Source: UBA9414 sp958446945 (GTDB lineage: Bacteria > Bacillota > Clostridia > Lachnospirales > Lachnospiraceae). Taken from it: a DNA stretch of 5,666 bases. The stretch is taken from assembly GCA_958446945.1 (NCBI GenBank), contig CAUCYJ010000162.1, positions 1 to 5,666 of the forward strand, read 5' to 3'. Below the pieces are notes generated by a model. The model did no database searches, was not told the origin of the DNA, and was given only the letters and a program-made list of their open reading frames with translations. Shown here one piece after another: positions 1 through 5,343 of this stretch. Position numbers and translations under genes: made by a program. The number at the start of each line of letters is the position of its first letter. Position 1 is the first letter of the stretch.

Positions 1-571
1 GATTAGAGTATTTCGGCACACACCAGATTCCCTTAATCGCAGGATCGCTGCTTACTAATTTCTCTACAAGATCCATATCCGGTCCTGATTCTGTCATCGG
101 AACATTGATCATCTCAATTCCAAAATATTCTGTAATTGCAAAGTGTCTGTCATATCCCGGAACCGGACATAAAAACTTCACTTTATCAAGCTTGCACCAC
201 GGCGTACTGCCCATAACGCCGTGTGTGAAAGAACGTGCAATGGTATCGTACATTACATTCAGGCTGGAATTCCCAAAAATAACAATATTATCCTTTGGCA
301 CTTCAATCATATCTGCAAGGAGCTGCTTCGCCTCTTTAATTCCATCGAGAACACCATAATTACGGCAATCCACTCTTTCTTCACAGATTAGATCTGAATC
401 ACTTGTTAATACGTCCATCATTCCCATAGAGAGATCTAACTGCGCCTTTGACGGCTTCCCTCTTGACATATCTAACTTGAGTCCTTTTGCCTTTACCTCT
501 GCAAATTGTGCCTCTAATTCTTCTTTTAATTCCAGCAGTTCCTCTCTGCCAAGTTCTCTGTACGCTGCCAT
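1..571 (-). CDS. PLP-dependent aspartate-type aminotransferase (class I/II fold), N-terminal part, cut by window edge
   Basis: Only the first 190 codons are present and the gene continues past the left edge. The start at 571 is well supported by a perfect AGGAGG at 580-585, 8 nt upstream. The protein opens with a charged helical stretch (residues 7-30, rich in E, L and K), then MSRGKPSKAQLDLSMGM (35-51), an N-terminal segment typical of an atypical aspartate aminotransferase subgroup (the family of Pfam Asp_aminotransf, PF12897). FGNSSLNVMYDT (99-110) fits the phosphate-binding turn of the cofactor site. The segment around W125 and PGYDRHF (138-144) leads into the large domain, and WCVPKYSN (183-190) is where the conserved N-P-T-G begins. 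The catalytic lysine lies outside the window. Family knowledge suggests a cytosolic enzyme moving an amino group between aspartate or a similar donor and 2-oxoglutarate; the substrate cannot be fixed from this part. It has its own promoter and appears to be a separate unit from gpmI upstream. Confidence 0.88.
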   Translation of the reverse strand, partial: MAAYRELGREELLELKEELEAQFAEVKAKGLKLDMSRGKPSKAQLDLSMGMMDVLTSDSDLICEERVDCRNYGVLDGIKEAKQLLADMIEVPKDNIVIFGNSSLNVMYDTIARSFTHGVMGSTPWCKLDKVKFLCPVPGYDRHFAITEYFGIEMINVPMTESGPDMDLVEKLVSSDPAIKGIWCVPKYSN

Positions 572-579
572 TGCGTATC

Positions 580-585
580 CCTCCT
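580..585 (-). promoter_or_regulatory. Ribosome binding site of the aminotransferase gene
   Basis: The minus strand reads AGGAGG followed by GATACGC-type spacing and ATG at 571 (8 nt between the motif and the start). This is a full Shine-Dalgarno match and fixes the start codon. Confidence 0.85.
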
Positions 586-611
586 ACCTGATTTTCTTTT
601 TCACTCCTTGC

Positions 612-640
612 ATCATACTAAATTTTTGACGTTTCGTCAA
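612..640 (-). promoter_or_regulatory. Sigma-A-type promoter of the aminotransferase gene
   Basis: On the minus strand TTGACG (635-640, five of six to the -35 consensus) is followed after exactly 17 nt by TATGAT (612-617, five of six to the -10 consensus). The predicted transcript start is an A near 605, giving a leader of about 34 nt that carries the AGGAGG site. This is the best promoter in the window. It shows that the aminotransferase is transcribed independently of gpmI. The -35 hexamer is also one arm of a palindrome, listed separately. Confidence 0.75.
626..640. promoter_or_regulatory. Palindrome on the -35 box, candidate operator
   Basis: The minus strand reads TTGACGAAACGTCAA: two perfect 6-bp arms around a 3-bp centre. 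The upstream arm is the -35 hexamer itself, so a dimeric regulator bound here would compete with RNA polymerase. The symmetry and position are seen directly; regulation is inferred. No regulator gene lies next to it in the window, and I do not recognise the motif as a known operator. The downstream arm could be chance, since the upstream arm is already constrained by the promoter. Confidence 0.4.
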
Positions 641-781
641 TTGTTTCTTGCATTTATTTCTTGTTCTATTCGTATTTTTATGGTTTTTAACATATTTTTT
701 GAAATATATTTACATTATTTATTCATTTTGTTTTCCAACATCCTAATCCACAAGATTTTTTCATTACCAAATTACATAATA
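641..781. other. AT-rich spacer upstream of the aminotransferase promoter
   Basis: This fills most of the 303-bp gap between gpmI and the aminotransferase gene. It is strongly T-rich on the plus strand (A-rich on the minus strand). Runs of T at about 675-679, 684-688 and 695-700 are spaced about 9 to 11 bp apart, close to one helical turn, which is the arrangement known to cause intrinsic DNA bending. They sit roughly 70 to 95 bp upstream of the predicted transcript start. I find no credible gene, repeat or RNA structure here. Confidence 0.5.
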
Positions 782-833
782 AAACCTTGCACGAAGCTGC
801 ATACGCTCTTGTACGCTTCTCCTTGCAAGGTTT
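782..833 (-). terminator. Hairpin terminator after gpmI
   Basis: AAACCTTGCA (782-791) and TGCAAGGTTT (824-833) form a perfect 10-bp stem. Inside it GAAGC (793-797) pairs with GCTTC (815-819) across an asymmetric bulge. The hairpin begins about 40 nt after the gpmI stop. On the minus-strand transcript its distal side ends in GGUUUUAUUAU, so the U tract is short and partly inside the stem. It is placed correctly to end gpmI transcription, though it is not an ideal intrinsic terminator. Confidence 0.7.
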
Positions 834-874
834 CTCGTTGCCGTTATTTCATTTTCTGCTATTTCACTAAGATA

Positions 875-2419
875 TTATTTTTCAATCAAAAGAGATTTTC
901 CTGTCATCTCTTTTGGCTGTTCCATTCCCATCAGTTCAATTAATGTCGGTGCAATATCTGCAAGACATCCACCTTCGCGAAGTCCATACTTCTCATCTGC
1001 ATTGATTAAGATAAATGGAACCGGATTCGTTGTATGTGCTGTAAACGGAGCGCCTGTTTCTTCGTCAATGAGCTGCTCTGCATTTCCATGATCTGCACAA
1101 AGGAACATCTGTCCGCCCACTTCTTTTAACGCTTCCACTGTCTTTCCAACACATGCATCAACCGCCTCAATTGCTTTGATCGCTGCATTTTCCACTCCGG
1201 TATGTCCTACCATATCCGGATTTGCAAAGTTCACAATAATGACATCGTATGTTCCTGACTGAATTGCAGCAACCAGTTTATCGCATACTTCCGGCGCACT
1301 CATCTCCGGCTGAAGATCGTACGTTGCCACCTTCGGAGATTTAACAAGAATACGGTCTTCTCCTTCATTCGGCTCTTCTACGCCGCCATTAAAGAAGAAC
1401 GTTACATGCGCATATTTCTCTGTTTCAGCAATACGTGCCTGTTTTAATCCATTTGCTGCAAGAAATTCCCCAAATGTATTTGTAATTTCTGTTTTAACAA
1501 ATGCAACCAGTTTGTTCTCAATTGTTACATCATACTCTGTAAAGCAGACATAAGTTGTTTTTACGCGTTCGCCTCTGTCAAATCCTGTAAAGCTGTCATC
1601 ACAGAATGTTCTTGTAATTTCTCTTGCACGGTCCGGGCGGAAGTTAAAGAAGATCACAGAATCCTTCTCCTGAATCATTGCTGTAGGAGCTCCGTCTTTC
1701 ATAATCACAGTTGGAAGTACAAATTCATCTGTCTTGCCATTATCGTAAGAAGCCTGAATGGCATCTGCTGCAGCTTCTGCCGGAACACCTTCACCTTTCA
1801 CCATGGCTTTGTATGCTAATTCTACTCGATCCCATCTGTTATCACGATCCATCGCGTAATAACGTCCCATGACAGTCGCTACTTCTCCTACTCCGATTTC
1901 TTTCATCTTCGCTTCCAGCTCTGTCACATACTCTTTACCGGATGCCGGCGGTGTATCTCTTCCGTCTAAGAAGCAATGTACATATACCTTTGAAAGACCC
2001 TGTCTTTTTGCCAGTTCCAGCAGACCATAAATATGTGTGTTATGACTATGAACGCCTCCGTCAGATACAAGTCCGAACAGGTGAAGCGCACTGTCATTTG
2101 CCTTTGCATTTTCGCAGGCAGCAAGCAGCGCTTCATTTTCAAAGAAGTCTCCGTCCTGGATTGCTTTTGTAATTCTTGTCAGATCCTGATATACAATCCG
2201 TCCTGCTCCCATATTCAAATGACCAACTTCTGAATTCCCCATCTGACCTTCCGGAAGTCCCACTGCCATTCCACTGGCATTTCCTTCGACAAACGGATAG
2301 TCTGCCATTAATTTATCCATAACCGGAGTTGCAGCTTCTGCCACTGCATTTCCCTTTGTTTCTGTATTTAATCCGTAACCATCTAAAATCATCAATACTG
2401 TAGGTTTTTTACTCATCAT
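875..2419 (-). CDS. gpmI: 2,3-bisphosphoglycerate-independent phosphoglycerate mutase
   Basis: Interconverts 3-phosphoglycerate and 2-phosphoglycerate in lower glycolysis and gluconeogenesis, in the cytosol, without a 2,3-bisphosphoglycerate cofactor; the family uses two metal ions, usually manganese. The 514-residue product is full length for the family (about 510). LMILDGYG (9-16) carries the metal-binding Asp13, and GQMGNSEVGHLNMGAGR (58-74) carries the phosphoserine nucleophile Ser63. GGVHSH and LDGRDTPP mark the inserted transferase domain, and FRPDRARE holds substrate-binding arginines. ANPDMVGHTG (Asp402, His406), CADHGN (Asp443, His444) and AHTTNP (His462) complete the two metal sites. 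Every expected catalytic residue is present. Two consecutive ATG codons (2417-2419 and 2414-2416) follow AAGGAG at 2425-2430 at spacings of 5 and 8 nt; the second has the better spacing and gives the usual MSKKP start, so the protein may be 513 residues. It lies 85 bp after the glucosidase gene and is followed by a hairpin terminator. Confidence 0.97.
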   Translation of the reverse strand: MMSKKPTVLMILDGYGLNTETKGNAVAEAATPVMDKLMADYPFVEGNASGMAVGLPEGQMGNSEVGHLNMGAGRIVYQDLTRITKAIQDGDFFENEALLAACENAKANDSALHLFGLVSDGGVHSHNTHIYGLLELAKRQGLSKVYVHCFLDGRDTPPASGKEYVTELEAKMKEIGVGEVATVMGRYYAMDRDNRWDRVELAYKAMVKGEGVPAEAAADAIQASYDNGKTDEFVLPTVIMKDGAPTAMIQEKDSVIFFNFRPDRAREITRTFCDDSFTGFDRGERVKTTYVCFTEYDVTIENKLVAFVKTEITNTFGEFLAANGLKQARIAETEKYAHVTFFFNGGVEEPNEGEDRILVKSPKVATYDLQPEMSAPEVCDKLVAAIQSGTYDVIIVNFANPDMVGHTGVENAAIKAIEAVDACVGKTVEALKEVGGQMFLCADHGNAEQLIDEETGAPFTAHTTNPVPFILINADEKYGLREGGCLADIAPTLIELMGMEQPKEMTGKSLLIEK

Positions 2420-2424
2420 ATTCT

Positions 2425-2430
2425 CTCCTT
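2425..2430 (-). promoter_or_regulatory. Ribosome binding site of gpmI, serving two tandem ATGs
   Basis: AAGGAG on the minus strand lies 5 nt from the first ATG (2417-2419) and 8 nt from the second (2414-2416). The 8-nt spacing is nearer the usual optimum, so either start or both may be used; they differ by one methionine. Confidence 0.75.
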
Positions 2431-2466
2431 CTCTGGTACTTTGAATATATGCTCTTTCCAGAGTTC

Positions 2467-2495
2467 ATTTTACATGATTTTAAAATGGCTTGCAA
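2467..2495 (-). promoter_or_regulatory. Candidate promoter of gpmI
   Basis: TTGCAA (2490-2495, four of six to the -35 consensus) is followed after 17 nt by TAAAAT (2467-2472, five of six to the -10 consensus). The predicted start near 2460 gives a leader of about 40 nt. A moderate match in an AT-rich spacer, where chance matches are common, but the spacing is ideal and a core glycolytic gene would be expected to have its own promoter. Confidence 0.42.
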
Positions 2496-2504
2496 GTTAT
2501 ATTC

Positions 2505-4190
2505 TTAACAATTTTGATACAAAACAAGGGATTCATATGGGCGAAGTGTCAAATGTGCTGCTATCTTGGCATCTTCATAATTTGCAATCAGAAGTTTGGC
2601 ATTCTCTGCGGAAAATTCTTCCGGCACTTCATAGGACAGCTCTTTTTCTGAAAAATTACATATAACAAGAAGCCTTTCTTCTCCCAGTTTTCTTTCATAC
2701 ACAAAGAGATCCGGATCTTCCGGCAGTAATAATTGGTATGTACCATATGGAATGATATCGTACTCTTTTCGCAGTCGGATCAATTCCTTATAAAAATAAA
2801 ATACTGAATCTTTTCTGGACAGCTGTTCTTTCGCGTTGATTTCTTTATAGTTCGGATTAACCATGATCCACGGTGTTCCTGTTGTAAATCCTGCATGCTC
2901 ACGGTCGTCCCACTGTACCGGTGTTCTTGCGTTATCACGGCTTCTGCAGCGAAGGTAATGCAGCATTTCATCCGGTGTAACACTTCCGCGCCCTACTTCT
3001 TCCTCATATGCATTCAGACTTTCAATATCTCTGTAATCTTCCAGTTTTTCAAACGGAACATTTGTCATGCCAAGTTCTTCTCCCTGATATACATAAGGAG
3101 TTCCCTGCATCATATGGAGACAGACTGCCAGTGTTTTGGCGGAATACTCCCGAAACTGCGGCGAATCATTGCCAAGCCTTGATACCATTCGCGGCTGATC
3201 GTGATTGCACCAATATAGACTGTTCCATGCCTTTCCTTCCAGACCGGTCTCCCATCTGGACATTACCTCTTTCAGTTCCCGCAGATCGATCTTTTTGTCT
3301 GTCCATTTCCCAAGCGGTCCATTGGAAGATAGACCTGTATGTTCAAACTGAAAGACCATATTTAGCTCTTTTCCGTCCAGGGATGCATATTTTGCTGCCT
3401 GTTCTACCGTTGCTCCCGCACATTCTCCGACAGTCAAAAGATCATATTTGGACAGCACCCGCCGATTCATCTCCTGCAAATATTCATGTACATGCGGTCC
3501 GTGGACACTGTAAGGTCCGTAACTGCCGTAAAGAGCTCCCGGAGCTTTCGGTCCATCCGGAAGTTCCGGCACTTTCGAAATCATGCTGATTACGTCCATT
3601 CGGAAACCGTCAATTCCCTTCTGACACCACCAGTCCATCATATCAAATACTGCATCCCGCACCTTCGGATTGTCCCAGTTCAGATCCGGCTGCTTTTTGG
3701 AGAATAAATGCAGATAATACATATCTGTTGTTTTATCATACTCCCAGGCGGATCCGCTGAAACAGGAACCCCAGTTGTTCGGTTCTTTTCCGTCCTTACC
3801 TTCCCTCCAAAAGTAATAATCCCGATATGGATTCTCTTTCGACTTGCGGCTTTCTACAAACCACGGATGTTCATCAGAGGTATGATTTACAACAAGATCC
3901 ATCACAATCCGGATTCCACGCTCATGCGCCGCTGCCAGCATCCGGTCAAAGTCTTCCATTGTCCCGAATTCTTTCATGATTCCCCGGTAATTGCTAATGT
4001 CGTACCCATTGTCATCATTTGGAGATTCGTACACCGGAGAAAGCCAGATTACATCAATTCCCAATTCCTTTAAATAATCCATTTTAGATGTAATACCATT
4101 CAAGTCACCAATCCCGTCTCCATTGCTGTCACAGAAACTGCGCGGATAAATCTGATATACTACCGCTTCTTTCCACCATGTCTTTTCCAT
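2505..4190 (-). CDS. malL: GH13 oligo-1,6-glucosidase (MalL type)
   Basis: A cytosolic alpha-glucosidase expected to release glucose from the non-reducing end of isomaltose, isomaltotriose, panose and similar short sugars. The 561-residue product has the full family length and closely resembles Bacillus MalL along its length. KEAVVYQIYPRSF (7-19) opens the catalytic barrel, and DSNGDGIGD (21-29) is the calcium-binding loop of this group. VVNHTSDEH (100-108), GFRMDVIS (195-202), VGEC (254-257) and NHDQPR (329-334) are the conserved GH13 regions, giving nucleophile Asp199, acid/base Glu256 and stabiliser Asp331. Val200 after the nucleophile is the residue associated with alpha-1,6 preference; alpha-1,4-acting relatives usually have Thr. 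A beta-sandwich C-terminal domain follows from about residue 480. No signal peptide is seen. I chose ATG 4188-4190 because AAGGAG lies 9 nt upstream and the product starts MEKTWWKEAV like its relatives; the frame stays open 47 codons further, into lacI, without family similarity. A trehalose-6-phosphate hydrolase is less likely. Confidence 0.93.
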   Translation of the reverse strand: MEKTWWKEAVVYQIYPRSFCDSNGDGIGDLNGITSKMDYLKELGIDVIWLSPVYESPNDDNGYDISNYRGIMKEFGTMEDFDRMLAAAHERGIRIVMDLVVNHTSDEHPWFVESRKSKENPYRDYYFWREGKDGKEPNNWGSCFSGSAWEYDKTTDMYYLHLFSKKQPDLNWDNPKVRDAVFDMMDWWCQKGIDGFRMDVISMISKVPELPDGPKAPGALYGSYGPYSVHGPHVHEYLQEMNRRVLSKYDLLTVGECAGATVEQAAKYASLDGKELNMVFQFEHTGLSSNGPLGKWTDKKIDLRELKEVMSRWETGLEGKAWNSLYWCNHDQPRMVSRLGNDSPQFREYSAKTLAVCLHMMQGTPYVYQGEELGMTNVPFEKLEDYRDIESLNAYEEEVGRGSVTPDEMLHYLRCRSRDNARTPVQWDDREHAGFTTGTPWIMVNPNYKEINAKEQLSRKDSVFYFYKELIRLRKEYDIIPYGTYQLLLPEDPDLFVYERKLGEERLLVICNFSEKELSYEVPEEFSAENAKLLIANYEDAKIAAHLTLRPYESLVLYQNC

Positions 4191-4199
4191 CGTTTTCTT

Positions 4200-4205
4200 C
4201 TCCTT
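4200..4205 (-). promoter_or_regulatory. Ribosome binding site deciding the glucosidase start
   Basis: AAGGAG on the minus strand is followed by 9 nt and ATG at 4188-4190. The in-frame upstream ATG at 4206-4208 abuts this motif and has no comparable site of its own, and the ATG at 4331 lies inside the lacI-family gene. This supports the start at 4190. Confidence 0.8.
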
Positions 4206-4209
4206 CATT

Positions 4210-4222
4210 CTGATTTTATCAG
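4210..4222. repeat. Short inverted repeat spanning the candidate -10 box
   Basis: CTGAT and ATCAG flank a 3-bp centre (CTGATAAAATCAG on the minus strand). The candidate -10 box TAAAAT lies inside it. It could be a second half of the regulatory region or simply chance in AT-rich DNA. Confidence 0.3.
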
Positions 4223-4240
4223 TTATAGGTTTTACGTTAA
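4213..4240 (-). promoter_or_regulatory. Candidate promoter of the glucosidase gene
   Basis: TTAACG (4235-4240, four of six) is followed after 16 nt by TAAAAT (4213-4218, five of six), with an extended TGA just upstream of the -10 box. It lies after the repressor's terminator and before the glucosidase start, where a promoter is needed. The predicted start near 4206 would leave a leader of only about 16 nt beginning at the Shine-Dalgarno site, which is short. TATAAC at 4222-4227 is an alternative -10 with a longer leader but no good -35 box. Confidence 0.38.
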
Positions 4241-4242
4241 AC
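4229..4242. promoter_or_regulatory. Operator-like near-palindrome upstream of the glucosidase gene
   Basis: The minus strand reads GTTTAACGTAAAAC, symmetric around a central CG with 12 of 14 positions paired. LacI/GalR-family proteins bind short palindromes, very often with a central CG that is opened by the hinge leucine. This one overlaps the candidate -35 box and lies 67 bp from the end of a LacI-family gene. The operator call is inference; the innermost bases (AACGTA) deviate once from the common AACGTT core. It does not match the catabolite (cre) consensus. Confidence 0.38.
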
Positions 4243-4251
4243 TTGTTTTGT

Positions 4252-4290
4252 AAAAATATGCAGGCTCTTTCAAAAAAGCCCGCATATTTT
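4252..4290 (-). terminator. Hairpin terminator after the LacI-family gene
   Basis: AAAATATGC (4253-4261) pairs perfectly with GCATATTTT (4282-4290). The stem continues inward through a G-U pair and GGCT with AGCC, giving about 14 paired positions around a short T-rich loop. On the minus-strand transcript the distal arm runs into UUUUU. It starts about 19 nt after the repressor stop codon. It should end or attenuate transcription before the glucosidase gene. The plus strand also ends in a T-rich run, but no plus-strand gene is seen. Confidence 0.82.
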
Positions 4291-4308
4291 CTTTCTGCTA
4301 TTGTTTTA

Positions 4309-5322
4309 TCACACTCGTTTTGAACTGTCAATAAGTGTTTTCACAGATTCCCTCTCTACAATCCGCACAGGCAGTCTGATATCTTTTTCTTCGACTATTT
4401 CACCGCGAATCTGCCGCAGCAGCTGCTGTACCGCCAGAATTCCTTTTTCCGGAACTCCCTGATGAATTGTTGTAAGACGCGGCGAAGAAAAATGAGACAT
4501 TAAAATATCATCAAACCCAATGATTGACAGTTCTTCCGGAATCTTAACGCCTCTATGCCGAAGCATGTCCATCAGTGCAAGGGCATAATAGTCCGAACTG
4601 ACAACAATTCCGGTAAAATTTCTCAGCCGCTTCAAATCTTCTCCAAATACGACCATCTGCTCACTCCACATAAGCCCTTTCTCCATGCACGCCCTGCGAA
4701 ACCCATGCAGACGAAGTCCATCCGCACATCGATCGGCTTCCCTTTCTGTAATCCGATGTTCTGTTGCAAATCCAATGCGGCAGTGGCCATGCTCCAGAAG
4801 ATATTTTGCTGCCACATATCCTCCTTCTTCATCCTCGGTTCCAACATTGACATACTGTTTTTCATGGAAAAAACAATCGGTAAACACAACCGGAATCTGC
4901 AGCCATTCTTTCAGCAAATCACAAAAATCCATTCCCAGTCCGACGGTAATGATGCCATCCACATTCCAGTTTGCCACAAGATTTTTAATTTCTTCCGGAG
5001 AATCCGAAGCATACAGCATCATGTAATAACCATTCAAACGGATTTCCCTTTCCATTGCCCCTATTATCTCGGCTGTGAACGGACTGTGAAATGTTCCGTC
5101 TTTCGCTTCCCGGTAACCGTGGATAATCACCCCTATAATTTTCGATTGATTTCGCACAAGCAGTCTGGCTCCCATATTCGGAATGTAATGCATTTCCTTC
5201 ATAATCTGTTGAATCTTTTCAATAGTTGCCGGAGAAACTCTCCCTGCATTGCCGTGAATCACATTGGAAACTGTTGTGACACTGACTCCGGCCGCTTTTG
5301 CAATATCCTTAATTGTTGTCAT
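4309..5322 (-). CDS. LacI/GalR-family transcriptional repressor
   Basis: A complete 337-residue sugar-responsive DNA-binding protein. Residues 2-23 (TTIKDIAKAAGVSVTTVSNV) form the helix-turn-helix and closely resemble the PurR/LacI headpiece. The hinge helix follows at about 48-56, with the minor-groove leucine at position 54 or 55, then SKIIGVII starts the periplasmic-binding-protein-like effector domain. YVAAKYLLEHGHCRIGFA (169-186), the segment around VSSDYYA (241-247) and IIGFDD (267-272) followed by SSPRLTTIHQ (279-288) are hallmark positions of that domain. The start is fixed by AAGGAGTGGAG at 5331-5341 and by the headpiece. It ends 118 bp before the glucosidase gene, so local control of that gene is the simplest hypothesis; the effector is unknown. 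Only 21 bp separate it from the upstream permease gene, leaving no room for a separate promoter there, so it is either co-transcribed with the permease or uses a promoter inside that gene. Confidence 0.93.
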   Translation of the reverse strand: MTTIKDIAKAAGVSVTTVSNVIHGNAGRVSPATIEKIQQIMKEMHYIPNMGARLLVRNQSKIIGVIIHGYREAKDGTFHSPFTAEIIGAMEREIRLNGYYMMLYASDSPEEIKNLVANWNVDGIITVGLGMDFCDLLKEWLQIPVVFTDCFFHEKQYVNVGTEDEEGGYVAAKYLLEHGHCRIGFATEHRITEREADRCADGLRLHGFRRACMEKGLMWSEQMVVFGEDLKRLRNFTGIVVSSDYYALALMDMLRHRGVKIPEELSIIGFDDILMSHFSSPRLTTIHQGVPEKGILAVQQLLRQIRGEIVEEKDIRLPVRIVERESVKTLIDSSKRV

Positions 5323-5330
5323 ATTGTTTT

Positions 5331-5341
5331 CTCCACTCCTT
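5331..5341 (-). promoter_or_regulatory. Ribosome binding site of the LacI-family gene
   Basis: AAGGAGTGGAG on the minus strand contains two overlapping purine motifs. The GGAG closer to the start lies 8 nt from the ATG at 5320-5322, while AAGGAG lies 13 nt away, so the nearer motif is probably the working one. Confidence 0.65.
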
Positions 5342-5343
5342 GT

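Noticed and set aside
105..359. A plus-strand frame opposite the aminotransferase gene
   Set aside because: It is antisense to a well-supported coding region, with no start signal and no family resemblance.
608..943. A plus-strand frame of 111 codons rich in Phe, Ile and Leu that could pass as a membrane protein
   Set aside because: It runs through the T-rich spacer, the gpmI terminator and the end of gpmI. The hydrophobic bias simply reflects T-rich DNA, and its start lies within the minus-strand aminotransferase promoter and leader region.
3008..3589. A plus-strand frame of 193 codons inside the glucosidase gene
   Set aside because: It is fully antisense to conserved catalytic regions of the glucosidase, and no known motif or ribosome binding site is seen.
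4229..4242. A catabolite-responsive element (cre) for CcpA
   Set aside because: The site has a central CG but lacks the flanking TG and CA of the cre consensus, so a local LacI-family operator is the better hypothesis.
4253..4290. A riboswitch or attenuator for the glucosidase gene
   Set aside because: The hairpin begins just after the repressor stop and lies before the candidate promoter. There is no alternative pairing strand or recognisable aptamer, so a plain terminator explains it.
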